Assembly: GCF_003614435.1 (NCBI RefSeq)
Contig: NZ_CP025546.1
Span: 6,014,001 to 6,078,000, forward strand
Direction: 5' to 3'
Origin: Mycobacterium paragordonae
Lineage (GTDB): Bacteria; Actinomycetota; Actinomycetes; Mycobacteriales; Mycobacteriaceae
Length of the DNA stretch: 64,000 bases
Part shown: positions 1-9,186 of the stretch, one piece after another
How positions within the stretch are numbered: the first letter of the stretch is position 1
Layout of the letters: the number at the start of each line of letters is the position of its first letter
The notes under the pieces: generated by a model
Database searches by the model: none
The model's input: the letters and a program-made list of their open reading frames with translations, nothing else
What the model was told of the DNA's origin: nothing
Program-made: the position numbers and the translations under genes

Positions 1-1371
1 GTGAACGATCGAGATCGGCACCCGGGTGCCGTCCGCCGCTTGCGCCCAGTCGCGGCGCTCGACGTAGTCCTCGCGGCGGTACCCGCCCAACACCGGTTGT
101 TCTTTGAGCAGCGTGCGTTCCCCGGTGGTCAGGTCGAGGTCGTAGATCCGCACCGGCGTGACGAACGACCCGGCTCCCACCCGCAGCTTGGGCGAGCGCC
201 AGTTCGGATTGGCCCCCAGTCCGGCCGACATCAGTTCGGAGTCGAACGAGATCTCCTGCGGCTCGCCGTAAGTGCCGTCAGAGTCGAACGGCCACAGCTG
301 GATTCGCGGCAGCGCCGCCCGCCGGTAGCTGACCAGCAGGTGGTCGGCGAAGGCGTCCACGCCGTCCAGGCGGACGTCGTCGCGGTGCTCGATCAGGGTG
401 CGTTGCCGCGTCGGGTCGTCGACCGGAGCCTCCACCAGGGTGAAGTTGACCGCATCCTCGTTGTGCAGGATCAGGAACCTGTCCTGCCCACCCACCACGG
501 CGTGCTCCACCGAGTACTCAACGCCCTCGCGCCGCGGCAGCACCACGGTGAACTCGGCGTCGGGGTCGGCCGCGTCGGCGTAGCGCACCTCCGAGGTGAT
601 TGACGACCCGGCCGCGATCAGCACGTGGGCGTTACTGCGGGTGCGGCCCACGCCGAGCCAGAACCGTTCGTCGGGCTCGTGGTAGACCCGCTCGGACGGT
701 CCGCCGGAACCCAGTCGGTAGCGCCACACGGTGTCGGGACGCCATGCCTCATCCACGGTGCTGTAGTAGACGGTGCGGTGGTCGGCCGCCCAGGTGGCCC
801 CGGCACCGATATCGGCGATCTCGTCGGGATAGACCTCACCGGTGCGTAAATCTTTGAACCGCAATGTGTATCGCTCGTCGCCTTTAACATCCACCGAGTA
901 GGCCAGCAGATTGGCGTCGAGGCTCACACTGGCCGCACCCAGGGTGAAAAAGTCGTGGCCCTCGGCTTCGACGTTCTCGTCGAGCAAGACCTGCTCGCCG
1001 GGAATCTCGGTGTGCTCGTCGAATTGCGGGGGGTTCCAGTCGTCGGGATCGGTGACCGGGCAACGGCAATGCACGCCGTACTGCTTGCCTTCGAAAGTCC
1101 TTGCGTAGTACCACCAGTCGCCGCGCCGGGTCGGCACCGACAGGTCGGTCTCCTTGGTGCGCGACTTGATCTCGTCGAAGATCTGCTGCCGTAGCGACTC
1201 CAGGTGGGCGGTGTGTTGATCGGCGTACTCGTTCTCGGCTTCGAGGTAGCCGATGACCTCGGGATTGTCCTTGTCCCGCAGCCACTCATAGGGGTCGATG
1301 AAGACATCGCCGTGAAATTCGCGCCGCGTCTCTACGCGTTTGGCGGTGGGCGGCACCTGCGCGTCGGTCAT
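1..1371 (-). CDS. ptrB: Oligopeptidase B (prolyl oligopeptidase family S9A), N-terminal part
   Basis: The reading frame starts at ATG 1371 and runs off the left edge, so about 457 N-terminal residues are present. The translation begins [14 protein letters not shown] and contains [30 protein letters not shown] and [14 protein letters not shown]. These are hallmarks of the propeller domain of oligopeptidase B, a serine peptidase that cleaves after basic residues in short peptides. The C-terminal alpha/beta-hydrolase domain with the Ser-Asp-His triad lies outside the window, so activity cannot be judged. The start overlaps the purC stop as ATGA, so the two genes are probably translationally coupled. 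purC-ptrB is also the order in M. tuberculosis, where ptrB is split into two genes; here the visible part is intact. Confidence 0.9.
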   Translation of the reverse strand, partial: MTDAQVPPTAKRVETRREFHGDVFIDPYEWLRDKDNPEVIGYLEAENEYADQHTAHLESLRQQIFDEIKSRTKETDLSVPTRRGDWWYYARTFEGKQYGVHCRCPVTDPDDWNPPQFDEHTEIPGEQVLLDENVEAEGHDFFTLGAASVSLDANLLAYSVDVKGDERYTLRFKDLRTGEVYPDEIADIGAGATWAADHRTVYYSTVDEAWRPDTVWRYRLGSGGPSERVYHEPDERFWLGVGRTRSNAHVLIAAGSSITSEVRYADAADPDAEFTVVLPRREGVEYSVEHAVVGGQDRFLILHNEDAVNFTLVEAPVDDPTRQRTLIEHRDDVRLDGVDAFADHLLVSYRRAALPRIQLWPFDSDGTYGEPQEISFDSELMSAGLGANPNWRSPKLRVGAGSFVTPVRIYDLDLTTGERTLLKEQPVLGGYRREDYVERRDWAQAADGTRVPISIVH

Positions 1372-2255
1372 GCGCCGATCCAGTCGTCGAAGCGCAGTCC
1401 CGAAATCCGTTCGTAGGCTTCGATATAACGTCCGCGGGTGGCGTCGATGATGTCATCGGGCAGCGGCGGCGGCGGTTCGGTGCCGTGGCGGTCCCAGCCG
1501 GACTCGGGGCTGGTGAGCCAGTTGCGGACGAACTGCTTGTCAAAGCTGTTCTGCACCACGCCGGGCCGGTATTCATCGGCCGGCCAGTAGCGCGACGAGT
1601 CGGGGGTGAAGATCTCGTCGGCCAGCAGCAGGTTGCCGTCGCGGTCGGTGCCGAACTCGAATTTGGTGTCCGCGATGATAATTCCCTTGGTCAACGCGTG
1701 GTCGGCGGCCTGGACGTAGATCTGCAGGGTGCGGTCCCGCAGCTGGTTGGCCACCACGGCGCCCACCAGTTCGATCACCCGGTCGAACGAAATGTTCTCG
1801 TCGTGGCTGCCCAGCTCCGCCTTGGTGGCTGGAGTGAACAGCGGCTCGGCGAACTTGCTGGCCTCCACCAATCCCGGCGGCAACGCGATACCGCAGACCG
1901 TCCCGGTCGCCTGGTAGTCCAGCAGCCCCGAGCCGGTCAGGTAGCCACGGGCGACGCACTCCACCTCGAGCATCTCCAGCCGGTGCACCAGCAGCGCCCG
2001 GCCGAGCACCTCCTCGGGGATGCGCGGATCGTCGGGCGGCCCGGCCAGGTGATTGGGGGCGTCCACGAGTCCGAAGAAGAAGACGCTCATCGCGGTCAGG
2101 ATGCGGCCCTTATCGGGAATCGAGCTGTCCAGGATGAAGTCGTACGCGGAGATCCGGTCGGTGGCGACCAACAGCAGGTGGTCGTCGTCGACCCGGTAAA
2201 TCTCCCGCACTTTGCCACTGGCTACATGCTGGTAATCGGACAGAGGGGGTCGCAT
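1368..2255 (-). CDS. purC: Phosphoribosylaminoimidazole-succinocarboxamide synthase (SAICAR synthetase)
   Basis: This 295-residue cytosolic enzyme joins CAIR and aspartate using ATP in step 8 of IMP synthesis. Seen: the N-terminal ATP-binding region [21 protein letters not shown], the substrate loop [19 protein letters not shown], and the SHDENISF and ADTKFEFG segments typical of PurC. The length fits the actinobacterial family. It is the first gene before ptrB on this strand and overlaps it by 4 bases. Two other purine genes, purB and purD, lie in the same 15 kb, as in M. tuberculosis. Only 61 bp separate it from the divergent membrane protein at 2317, so both promoters must sit there. Confidence 0.96.
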   Translation of the reverse strand: MRPPLSDYQHVASGKVREIYRVDDDHLLLVATDRISAYDFILDSSIPDKGRILTAMSVFFFGLVDAPNHLAGPPDDPRIPEEVLGRALLVHRLEMLEVECVARGYLTGSGLLDYQATGTVCGIALPPGLVEASKFAEPLFTPATKAELGSHDENISFDRVIELVGAVVANQLRDRTLQIYVQAADHALTKGIIIADTKFEFGTDRDGNLLLADEIFTPDSSRYWPADEYRPGVVQNSFDKQFVRNWLTSPESGWDRHGTEPPPPLPDDIIDATRGRYIEAYERISGLRFDDWIGA

Positions 2256-2316
2256 CGGGTCAGCCTATCGGGCGAGCCCGCACCATTCGGGGGCGAGCTG
2301 TGCTGGTATCGGAGGC

Positions 2317-2934
2317 ATGACGAGGTACCTGCCGTACTCCACCCGGCCCTTCCGCCTGTTCGGTCAACTGATCAGCGACATCACCATTTCGCTGTGGACG
2401 GTCATCTGGGTGTTCGTCGGCATCGCGGTGCACGACGCGATCGCGACGATCGCCGAGGCCGGCCGGCAAGTGGAGAGCGGCTCCAAGGACCTGGCCGGCA
2501 ACCTGGCATCGGCGGGGCACGGCGCCCACAACGTTCCGCTGCTCGGCGATGCGCTCGGCAAGCCGCTCGACGCGGCCAGCCAGGCGGCACTGGACGTGGC
2601 GGGCGCGGGCCACAGCCTGGATTACACGGCCAGCTGGCTGGCCTGGGTGCTGGCGCTGGCGGTCGCGTCGCCTCCGATACTGGCGGTGACCGTGCCCTGG
2701 CTGTTGCTGCGGTGGCGGTTCTTCCGGCGCAAGTGGGTGGTGACCGCCCTGGCGGCGACGGCGGCCGGCCAGCAACTGCTGGCGTTCCGGGCGTTGGCCA
2801 ACCGGTCACCCGCCAAGCTCGCGGCGGTCAGTGCCGACCCGGTCGGCGGCTGGCGCCAGGAGGATCCGATGGTCATTCGCGGGTTGGCCGCACTGGAACT
2901 GCGGGCGGCCGGGATCAGGTTGCGCATGCCCTAG
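2317..2934 (+). CDS. Conserved mycobacterial membrane protein (Rv0779c-like)
   Basis: The protein has 205 residues. A first hydrophobic segment lies at about residues 14-45 (FGQLISDITISLWTVIWVFV). A Gly/Ala/Ser-rich external-looking region follows at about 50-110, and a second membrane segment at about 108-130 (WVLALAVASPPILAVTVPWL). Basic cytoplasmic residues RWRFFRRK come next. I recognise it as the homologue of the H37Rv conserved membrane protein Rv0779c from its position between purC and cyp126 and from its topology. No enzymatic motif is visible and the function is unknown. It converges with the TDT transporter, with 14 bp between the stops. Confidence 0.8.
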   Translation: MTRYLPYSTRPFRLFGQLISDITISLWTVIWVFVGIAVHDAIATIAEAGRQVESGSKDLAGNLASAGHGAHNVPLLGDALGKPLDAASQAALDVAGAGHSLDYTASWLAWVLALAVASPPILAVTVPWLLLRWRFFRRKWVVTALAATAAGQQLLAFRALANRSPAKLAAVSADPVGGWRQEDPMVIRGLAALELRAAGIRLRMP

Positions 2935-2948
2935 GCGGTCGGCCCGGG

Positions 2949-3896
2949 CTAGGCTGCGCGCCGCACCTTCAACAGCCCGGCGACGACGACGATCACCCAT
3001 GTCGTCAGCGCGACCCAGAAGAACACCAGCGACACCGTTCGCAGCGTCGGCCTGCCGAGCTCGGCCGCCGTGGCGGCGGTGGCCGCAGAGTACATGCCGA
3101 GCGGGAAGACCATGGCCCACCAGATGCCGGCGAATTGCAGGGTGCCGGGTCGCCGGCTGATCCGTTGCAGGCCGAAGTAGATCAGTGGCGGGATCCACAA
3201 GGTGGCGGCCGCCCACGTCACCACGGTCGCCGTCCGGACCGGAGAGGCCAGCCAGCCGGGGGCCAGGCGGTAGACGCTGTCCCCGGCCAGAGTCGCAATG
3301 GCCAACCCTCCCATCAGGATCCACGAATCGGGCGCGAAGCCGTCGAGATGCTCGCGTTCGTTGATCGCCCGCCACAGAATCAGCCACGTCATCAGGCCGT
3401 AACTGCACAGTCCCGCCACCCACAGCGGCACCGCGGCCCAGAACCATCCGGGCTCGTGCCGCGCTACCTGGGTCGCGACGATCGCCAGCCCGGAGGTGCC
3501 CACGCTGCCCAGTTCCCATGCGCCATGCGCCCGATCCCGCAGTGCCGTCCAGGAATTGGCGGCCATGTTGCGTATGGTGAGCACCACCAGCGCCAGCCAG
3601 GACAGCGACGCCGTGACGGCGAGTGCCACCACCACGGGTTCGACGCCGGCCAGCCGACTGTCCAGCACGGCGCAGGCCGCGACGAAGCTGAACAGCCGCA
3701 GCGTCACGTCGGGGTCGGTGCGGTCCCACGACGCGAGACTGCGGGTCAGCAGCGCCAGGGCAAGCAGGGCTACCAGGCCGGAAGTGGCCAGCACGCCAAG
3801 GGTTTCGCTGATCTTGAGGTAGTGGTGCTGGTCCGCGCCGATCGACAGTATCCCGGTCGCCATGACGGCGGCGAATACGTCGGGCGGCGGTCTCAC
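2949..3896 (-). CDS. TDT / SLAC1-type transporter (tellurite-resistance/dicarboxylate family)
   Basis: About ten hydrophobic helices fill the 315 residues. The opening [20 protein letters not shown] matches the first helix of the TDT/voltage-dependent anion channel family, whose members move C4-dicarboxylates, anions or sulfite. The longer frame starts at ATG 3959. I prefer GTG 3896 because it begins just before the conserved PPDVFAAVMATGI motif and shares a base with the cyp126 stop (TAGTG), which implies coupled translation. It is the third gene of a purB-cyp126-TDT chain. As far as I recall, H37Rv has no transporter at this point, so it looks like an addition. The substrate cannot be read from sequence. 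Confidence 0.82.
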   Translation of the reverse strand: MRPPPDVFAAVMATGILSIGADQHHYLKISETLGVLATSGLVALLALALLTRSLASWDRTDPDVTLRLFSFVAACAVLDSRLAGVEPVVVALAVTASLSWLALVVLTIRNMAANSWTALRDRAHGAWELGSVGTSGLAIVATQVARHEPGWFWAAVPLWVAGLCSYGLMTWLILWRAINEREHLDGFAPDSWILMGGLAIATLAGDSVYRLAPGWLASPVRTATVVTWAAATLWIPPLIYFGLQRISRRPGTLQFAGIWWAMVFPLGMYSAATAATAAELGRPTLRTVSLVFFWVALTTWVIVVVAGLLKVRRAA

Positions 3897-5134
3897 TACC
3901 CCGCGTGCAATTCCACGACCAGGTGCCGGATGCCGGTGTGCCGGTTGCTGCGTGTCCACTCCGGGGGTTCCACCAGTCGGACGGCGCCGAACCGCGACAA
4001 CAGTTCCTCGTACAACACGCGGAGTTCCAGCCGGGCCAGGTTGGCGCCCAGGCAGTAGTGCACTCCCTGGCCGAACCCCAGGTGGGGGTTGGGTTTACGG
4101 GCGATGTCGAACTGTGCCGCGCGCTCGAAGACGGTGTCGTCGCGGTTGGCCGAACCTTCCCAGATCTGCACCTTCTGGCCCGCCTCGATCGGCTGTCCGC
4201 CGAGCGTGACGTCGCGGGTCGCGGTGCGGCGCTTGGACGGCGACGGCGAGGTCCAGCGAATGATCTCCTCGACGGCCGTCGGCAATAACTCGAAATCATC
4301 TCTCAGCAAACGCAATTGGTCCGGATGCTCGGCCAGCGCCAGCAGTCCGCCCGCGACCGCGTTGCGCGTCGTCTCCGCCCCGGCACTGAACAGCAGGCTG
4401 AAGAAAAGGTACACCTCGAGATCGGACAAGGCTTGGGCGGCTTCGTCTTCGAGCATGGCGTTGGCGACCACCGACAGCATGTCGTCGGTGGGCTGCGCGC
4501 GCTTGGCGGCGATCAACTCCTGCCCGTAGGTGTACATCCGCGACCCGGCTTCTTCGATGGACAGCTGCGAAAGCGCCGCTTTGCGCGAACCACCGAAGTC
4601 GAATTGCGGTTCGATCGCTTCGAACAGCCAATGCCGTTCGGATTCCGGCACTCCCAACAGAATGCAGATCATCTGCATCGGCAGCTCGGCGGCGATGTCG
4701 ACCAGGAAGTCGAACGGCTCGCCGGGCACCACGTCGTCGACCAGGCGGCGTGCCCGCGCCCGCAGATCGTCCTCAACCCGGCGAATCATCCGGGGCGTGA
4801 GGCCGGAGCTGACCAGCCGCCGGATCTGCGAGTGCCGGGGGTCGTCCATCATGTTGAGCACCTGGCCCGCGATCGCCAGATCCTGCAGCAGCGTGCCGCC
4901 GAACGGGCGGGAGCCACCGGTCACCGAGGAGTACGTCACCGGATCACGCAGCACCTCAAGGGTTTCCGCGTGGGTGGCCACCGACCAGAAGCCTTCGCCA
5001 TCGGGGGTGTTGTCGGTGGGCTCGTGCCAGAACACCGGTGCCTCGCGGCGGTGGAGGGCGAACAACTCGTGCGGGAACCCGTCGGCGAAGTTGTCCAGAT
5101 CGGTGAAGTCGATGCCCGTCACCGCCGTGGTCAC
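3896..5134 (-). CDS. cyp126: Cytochrome P450 CYP126-type
   Basis: This 412-residue soluble P450 has the I-helix motif [11 protein letters not shown], the K-helix EEIIRW and the heme loop [18 protein letters not shown] with its cysteine thiolate ligand. Position (between purB and the Rv0779c homologue) and sequence identify it as CYP126. The physiological substrate of CYP126 is not established; structural work on the M. tuberculosis enzyme showed azole binding. GTG 5134 overlaps the purB stop (GTGA), and its own stop overlaps the start of the TDT transporter, so it lies in the middle of an apparently coupled operon. No ferredoxin partner is encoded in this operon; the one at 24872 lies in another unit. 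Confidence 0.93.
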   Translation of the reverse strand: MTTAVTGIDFTDLDNFADGFPHELFALHRREAPVFWHEPTDNTPDGEGFWSVATHAETLEVLRDPVTYSSVTGGSRPFGGTLLQDLAIAGQVLNMMDDPRHSQIRRLVSSGLTPRMIRRVEDDLRARARRLVDDVVPGEPFDFLVDIAAELPMQMICILLGVPESERHWLFEAIEPQFDFGGSRKAALSQLSIEEAGSRMYTYGQELIAAKRAQPTDDMLSVVANAMLEDEAAQALSDLEVYLFFSLLFSAGAETTRNAVAGGLLALAEHPDQLRLLRDDFELLPTAVEEIIRWTSPSPSKRRTATRDVTLGGQPIEAGQKVQIWEGSANRDDTVFERAAQFDIARKPNPHLGFGQGVHYCLGANLARLELRVLYEELLSRFGAVRLVEPPEWTRSNRHTGIRHLVVELHAG

Positions 5135-6549
5135 AGGATTGCCCCGGGCGCGTACTTGGCCGCCTCCGGATGGCGGGTCACCAGTTCGTCCACGGCGGCG
5201 GCCACCTTGTCGACCTGGTCGCCGGCCGCGCCGACGAAGGCCTCCTTGTCGGCCAGTGCGGCGTCGAGCGCCGCCCGGTCCAACGGCAGCCGGTCGTCGG
5301 CGGCCAACCGTGCCAACAGATCCGGCTCGGCGCCGCGTTCCCGCATGGCCAGCGCGGTGGCCACCGCGTGTTCGCGGATCACGTGGTGCGCGGATTCGCG
5401 GCCCATACCCGCACGCACCGCGGCGATCAGCACCTTGGTGGTCGCCAGGAACGGCAGATAGCGGTCCAGTTCACGCTGGATCACCGCCGGGTACGCACCG
5501 AATTCGTCGAGCACCGTCAGGAACGTCTCGATCTGACCGTCGATGGCAAAGAAACTGTCCGGCAACGCAACTCGGCGCACCACCGAGCAGAAGACGTCGC
5601 CCTCGTTCCACTGGGCGCCGGCTAGTTCGGCGGCCATCGAGGCGTAGCCGCGCAGCACCACCTGCAGTCCGTTGACCCGTTCGCAGCTGCGGGTGTTCAT
5701 CTTGTGCGGCATGGCCGACGAGCCGACCTGGCCTTCGGCGAATCCTTCGGTGACCAGCTCGTGCCCGGCCATCAGCCGGATGGTGTGTGCCAGCGACGAC
5801 GGTCCAGCGCCCAGCTGGACCAGCGCGGAGATCACGTCGTGGTCCAGCGACCGGGGATAAACCTGCCCGACGCTGTGCAAAACCGTTGCGAAGCCCAGGA
5901 AATCGGCAACCTGTTGCTCAAGCTCGGCCAGTTTGGCCGTGTCGCCGTCGAGCAGGTCCAGCATGTCCTGCGCGGTGCCCATCGGGCCTTTGATGCCGCG
6001 CAGCGGGTAGCGGTCGATCAGTTCCCGCAGCCTGGTCAGCGCGATCAGCGTCTCCTGCGCGGCCGAGGCGAACCGCTTGCCCAGGGTGGTGGCCTGAGCG
6101 GCGACGTTGTGGCTGCGCCCGGCCATCACCAGGTCGCGGTAAGCCACGGCCCGCTCGGCGAGCCGGGCCACCACCGCCACCCCGTGGGCGAACACCAGTT
6201 CCAGGGACTGCCGGATCTGCAGTTGCTCCACGTTCTCGGTCAGATCCCGGCTGGTCATGCCCTTGTGCACGTGCTCGTGGCCGGCGAGCGCGTTGAATTC
6301 TTCGATGCGGGCCTTGACGTCGTGGCGCAGCACTCGCTCACGCGCCGCGATGGAGGCCAGATCGACGTTGTCCAGAACCCGCTCGTAATCGGCGATTGCT
6401 TCGGCCGGGACATCGACCCCGAGCGCCAGCTGCGCCCGCAACACGGCCAGCCACAGCCGCCGCTCGGCGACCACCTTGGCCTCGGGCGACCAGATCGCCA
6501 CCATCTCGGCGCTTGCGTACCGGTTGGCCAGCACGTTCGGAATGCTCAC
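5131..6549 (-). CDS. purB: Adenylosuccinate lyase
   Basis: The protein has 472 residues, starting at GTG 6549 with [15 protein letters not shown], which matches the usual mycobacterial PurB start; longer upstream starts add a low-complexity tail unlike the family. The fumarase/aspartase-superfamily signature [10 protein letters not shown] is present, as is the helical-bundle sequence [13 protein letters not shown]. The enzyme removes fumarate from SAICAR and from adenylosuccinate, acting twice in purine synthesis. It heads a chain with cyp126 and the TDT transporter. About 100 bp upstream of its start is a perfect 19-bp inverted repeat. Confidence 0.96.
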   Translation of the reverse strand: MSIPNVLANRYASAEMVAIWSPEAKVVAERRLWLAVLRAQLALGVDVPAEAIADYERVLDNVDLASIAARERVLRHDVKARIEEFNALAGHEHVHKGMTSRDLTENVEQLQIRQSLELVFAHGVAVVARLAERAVAYRDLVMAGRSHNVAAQATTLGKRFASAAQETLIALTRLRELIDRYPLRGIKGPMGTAQDMLDLLDGDTAKLAELEQQVADFLGFATVLHSVGQVYPRSLDHDVISALVQLGAGPSSLAHTIRLMAGHELVTEGFAEGQVGSSAMPHKMNTRSCERVNGLQVVLRGYASMAAELAGAQWNEGDVFCSVVRRVALPDSFFAIDGQIETFLTVLDEFGAYPAVIQRELDRYLPFLATTKVLIAAVRAGMGRESAHHVIREHAVATALAMRERGAEPDLLARLAADDRLPLDRAALDAALADKEAFVGAAGDQVDKVAAAVDELVTRHPEAAKYAPGAIL

Positions 6550-6652
6550 GAACACACAGCTTACGGTCGGGGGCGGGCCTGGGCCGAACCGCCGCCGACC
6601 CGGCCAAATCCCAACTGTCACAGCAGTCTCTGCGCCGGGAAGGCACTTCCTT

Positions 6653-6698
6653 TGCCCGCCTCGCAGCGACAAGTCACCGTGTCGCTGCGAGGCGGGCA
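6653..6698. repeat. Perfect 19-bp inverted repeat (hairpin) between purB and the DUF429 gene
   Basis: The left arm 6653-6671 reads TGCCCGCCTCGCAGCGACA. The right arm 6680-6698 is its exact reverse complement, with an 8-base loop (agtcaccg). No T-tract follows on either strand, so it is not a canonical intrinsic terminator. It lies between two genes that start divergently (purB at 6549 leftward, DUF429 at 6831 rightward). It could be a REP-like dispersed palindrome, a transcript-end hairpin of a vanished gene, or a protein-binding site. Confidence 0.85.
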
Positions 6699-6830
6699 CG
6701 GCGAGGCGCGCTCCGGGCAGTGATCACCGCGGCGCAGGTGGCGTTCACCGGGGGCACCAGGTGCGGTGCGAGTGCGGCCCAGGAAGGCGTGAGTGCGGCG
6801 CGAGCGGGGCGCAACTGACATGATGCCGCC

Positions 6831-7589
6831 ATGCACTTCGCGGGCGTCGATCTCGCCTGGGCCGGCCGCAACCCGACCGGGATCGCAGTGGTCGACGACG
6901 ACGGCCTCCTGGTCAGCGTCGGCGCGGTCCGCACCGACGACGAAGTGCTAAACGCGTTGCGTCCGTGGGTGCGCGCCGAGTGCGTGGTGGGTTTCGATGC
7001 GCCGCTGGTGGTGACCAATCCGACCGGCCAGCGCCCTGCAGAGACCGCACTCAACCGGGATTTCCGCAGGTTCGAGGCGGGGGCGCATCCGGCCAACACC
7101 GGCAAACCCGAATTCGCCGACGGGCCGCGGGCCGCGCGGCTCGCTCAAGCGCTGCACCTGGACCTCGACCCGTATTCGGCGATCCCCCGCCGCGCGCTCG
7201 AGGTGTATCCGCACGCGGCGATGGTCGCCCTGTTCCAGCTGCCTCGCACGCTGAAGTACAAAGCCAAGCCGGGCCGCGACATCGACCAGCTCAGGTCGGA
7301 GTTACTGCGGCTGATGGATCTGGTCGAGACCTTGGCCGACGCGCCGGTACCGCTGCGCGTCCGCGACCACGCCGACTGGATCCGGCTGCGCGACGCCGTC
7401 CTGACGGCGCAGCGCAAGAGCCAACTGCGGCGCGCCGAAGATCCCGTCGACGCCGTGGTCTGCGCCTATGTAGCGCTCTACGCGCAGCGTCGACCCGACG
7501 ACATCACCATCTACGGCGACGCCGCGACGGGTTATATCGCGACGCCGTCGTTGCCCAGGGATGTGCTGATGACCCGCACCGGCGGCTGA
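6831..7589 (+). CDS. DUF429 family protein (Rv0776c-like)
   Basis: The 252-residue protein opens with FAGVDLAWAGRNPTGIAVVDDDG, the RNase-H-like Asp-containing strand typical of DUF429. It also has VVGFDAPLVV and NRDFRRFEAGAHPAN, and a C-terminal PVDAVVCAYVAL helix, which in this family carries a conserved acidic residue. By fold analogy a nucleotidyl or nuclease function has been suggested for such proteins, but none is demonstrated. The location between purB and the TetR gene matches H37Rv Rv0776c. Its last 58 bp overlap the convergent TetR coding region. Confidence 0.85.
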   Translation: MHFAGVDLAWAGRNPTGIAVVDDDGLLVSVGAVRTDDEVLNALRPWVRAECVVGFDAPLVVTNPTGQRPAETALNRDFRRFEAGAHPANTGKPEFADGPRAARLAQALHLDLDPYSAIPRRALEVYPHAAMVALFQLPRTLKYKAKPGRDIDQLRSELLRLMDLVETLADAPVPLRVRDHADWIRLRDAVLTAQRKSQLRRAEDPVDAVVCAYVALYAQRRPDDITIYGDAATGYIATPSLPRDVLMTRTGG

Positions 7590-8194
7590 TCGACCGGGGC
7601 CAGCACCTCGATCAGGTCAATCACCGTCGCCATCGCCGCGGTACGCGGATCGCGTCCTTCCACCAGCGCGGAGACCACCGAACCGTCAACCGCACAGATC
7701 AGGGTGCACACCAGCTCGATCTGGACCGATCTCCCCGATCTCTCGATTGCCTCGGCGACCGCTTCGGCGCGCTGGCGCAGGCTGCGCCGCATGCTCTCCC
7801 GCAACGCGGGGAGGCGGGTACAGGCGATATGACGCTCATATCGCGATATCAGCTGCTCAGCGAGCCCCGGTCCGGATACGTCCCCCACCAGCAAGTCGAC
7901 CAGCACGTCAGCGGTGGTCTCCGGTCCCCGGCGCCGCCGGGACAGGGCGTTGACCCTGGCCCGCAACTGCGCCACCTCGATCATTCCGATGTGTTCGACC
8001 GCGCGGGCGATCAGATCATCGAGGGACGAAAAGTAGTAGGTGGTAGACGCCAGCGGCAGGCCGGCCCTCCGGGCAACCGCCCGGTGGCGCACCGCTTCGA
8101 ACCCGCCTTCGCCGAGCAGCTCGGCGGCAGCGCTTACCAACGCGTACCGCCGACGTTCTCCTTTTGGAGTAACTGCTGCTGCTGTCACGCCCAC
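7532..8194 (-). CDS. TetR-family transcriptional regulator (Rv0775-like)
   Basis: The 220-residue protein has an N-terminal helix-turn-helix (RRYALVSAAAELLGEGGFEAVRHRAVARRAGLP, split here as about residues 15-50) followed by the TetR-typical STTYYFSSLDDL at about 50-61. The rest is a helical ligand/dimer domain. GTG 8194 is the start. Only 55-67 bp separate it from the divergent esterase gene, where a TTTCGCGAAA palindrome sits, so it probably controls itself and that gene. Its 3' end overlaps the convergent DUF429 gene by 58 bp. Confidence 0.88.
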   Translation of the reverse strand: MGVTAAAVTPKGERRRYALVSAAAELLGEGGFEAVRHRAVARRAGLPLASTTYYFSSLDDLIARAVEHIGMIEVAQLRARVNALSRRRRGPETTADVLVDLLVGDVSGPGLAEQLISRYERHIACTRLPALRESMRRSLRQRAEAVAEAIERSGRSVQIELVCTLICAVDGSVVSALVEGRDPRTAAMATVIDLIEVLAPVDQPPVRVISTSLGNDGVAI

Positions 8195-8229
8195 CCATGC
8201 TGCCAGTCAAAGTGGTACTGCATTGCCAT

Positions 8230-8239
8230 TTTCGCGAAA
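8230..8239. promoter_or_regulatory. Candidate TetR operator (10-bp perfect palindrome)
   Basis: TTTCGCGAAA lies in the short divergent gap between the TetR start (8194) and the esterase start (about 8253). GCCAT/ATGGC arms flank it at slightly greater distance. Its position between a TetR gene and its divergent neighbour is the only functional evidence. Confidence 0.4.
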
Positions 8240-8252
8240 CGAACATGGCATG

Positions 8253-9161
8253 ATGACCCGCATGCCAGACATCAGCCGCCGCGCCGTGCTGCGCCTCGGA
8301 GCCGCGGCCGCATGCGGCGCGGGCGGCGCATATGCGCTCGACGTGCTGTTTCAGCCCCGGACGTCGGGCGCCGCCCCAGTTTCCTGGACTGGGACAAACG
8401 TTCCATTGGCGCCGGCACGGCCGCTGGATCCGGCACCCCCCGCGCAGGCGGCCCCGACCATGCTGACGGGCTCGTTTGTCTCGGCCGCCCGGGGCGGGAT
8501 ATCGACCAACTGGGCGATCGCGCGCCCACCGGGCCAGACCAAACCGCTGCGGCCGGTCATAGCGCTGCACGGGAAAGGCAACGACGCGGCGGCCGTGATG
8601 GCCGGCGGCGTCGAACAGGGCTTGGCGCAGGCCGTCAACGCCGGGTTGCCGCCGTTTGCAGTCGTCTCAGTCGATGGTGGCGGCGGCTACTGGCACAAGC
8701 GGGCCGACGGTGACGACGCCGGGGCGATGGTGCTGAACGAGCTGATCCCGATGCTGGACAGCCACGGTCTCGATACCTCGCGGGTGGGGTTTCTGGGCTG
8801 GTCGATGGGCGGCTACGGAGCTTTGCTGCTCGGCGGACGGTTGGGTCCCGGCCGCACCGCGGCGATCTGCGCGGTGAGCCCCGCGCTGTGGACGTCCTCT
8901 GGCGCGGCCGCGCCCGGTGCCTTCGACGGGCCCGACGACTATGCGGCCAATTCGGTGTGGGGCATGCCGACACTGGGTTCCATCCCGATCCGCATCGACT
9001 GCGGCGACAGCGACCCGTTCTATTCGGCGACCAAGCAGTTCATCGCTCAGCTGCCGAACCCTCCGGCCGGCGGTTTTTCACCGGGCGGTCACGACGGCGG
9101 GTTCTGGAGTTCGCAGCTGCCGGCCGAGATGACGTGGATGGCGCCGATATTGACGGCGTAG
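8253..9161 (+). CDS. Secreted alpha/beta-hydrolase (esterase D/antigen 85-like fold), Tat signal (Rv0774c-like)
   Basis: About 302 residues. The N-terminus MTRMPDISRRAVLRLGAAAACGAGG has a twin-arginine motif (SRRAVLR) and a hydrophobic core, so export by Tat is expected. The nucleophile elbow is GWSMGGYGALLLGG (Ser in GxSxG). An acidic residue lies in IDCGDSDPF and a His in GGHDGGFW, completing a plausible Ser-Asp-His triad. H37Rv Rv0774c, the positional homologue, is reported as an esterase. Possible starts are ATG 8250, 8253 and 8262; none has a strong ribosome-binding site. It is divergent from the TetR gene. Confidence 0.84.
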   Translation: MTRMPDISRRAVLRLGAAAACGAGGAYALDVLFQPRTSGAAPVSWTGTNVPLAPARPLDPAPPAQAAPTMLTGSFVSAARGGISTNWAIARPPGQTKPLRPVIALHGKGNDAAAVMAGGVEQGLAQAVNAGLPPFAVVSVDGGGGYWHKRADGDDAGAMVLNELIPMLDSHGLDTSRVGFLGWSMGGYGALLLGGRLGPGRTAAICAVSPALWTSSGAAAPGAFDGPDDYAANSVWGMPTLGSIPIRIDCGDSDPFYSATKQFIAQLPNPPAGGFSPGGHDGGFWSSQLPAEMTWMAPILTA

Positions 9162-9186
9162 TCGTCACCATGTCTACCGTCGTCAT

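Noticed and set aside
1485..4058. Very long plus-strand open frame (857 codons)
   Set aside because: It is the antisense shadow of purC and neighbours, with the Arg/Gly/Pro/His-rich composition typical of high-GC shadow frames, and no recognisable domain.
6653..6698. Intrinsic terminator
   Set aside because: The hairpin is strong, but no U-tract follows on either strand and it lies upstream, not downstream, of both flanking genes.
6965..8713. 582-codon plus-strand frame across the DUF429 and TetR genes
   Set aside because: Shadow of three well-supported genes in other frames; composition is Arg/Ala/His-rich without motifs.
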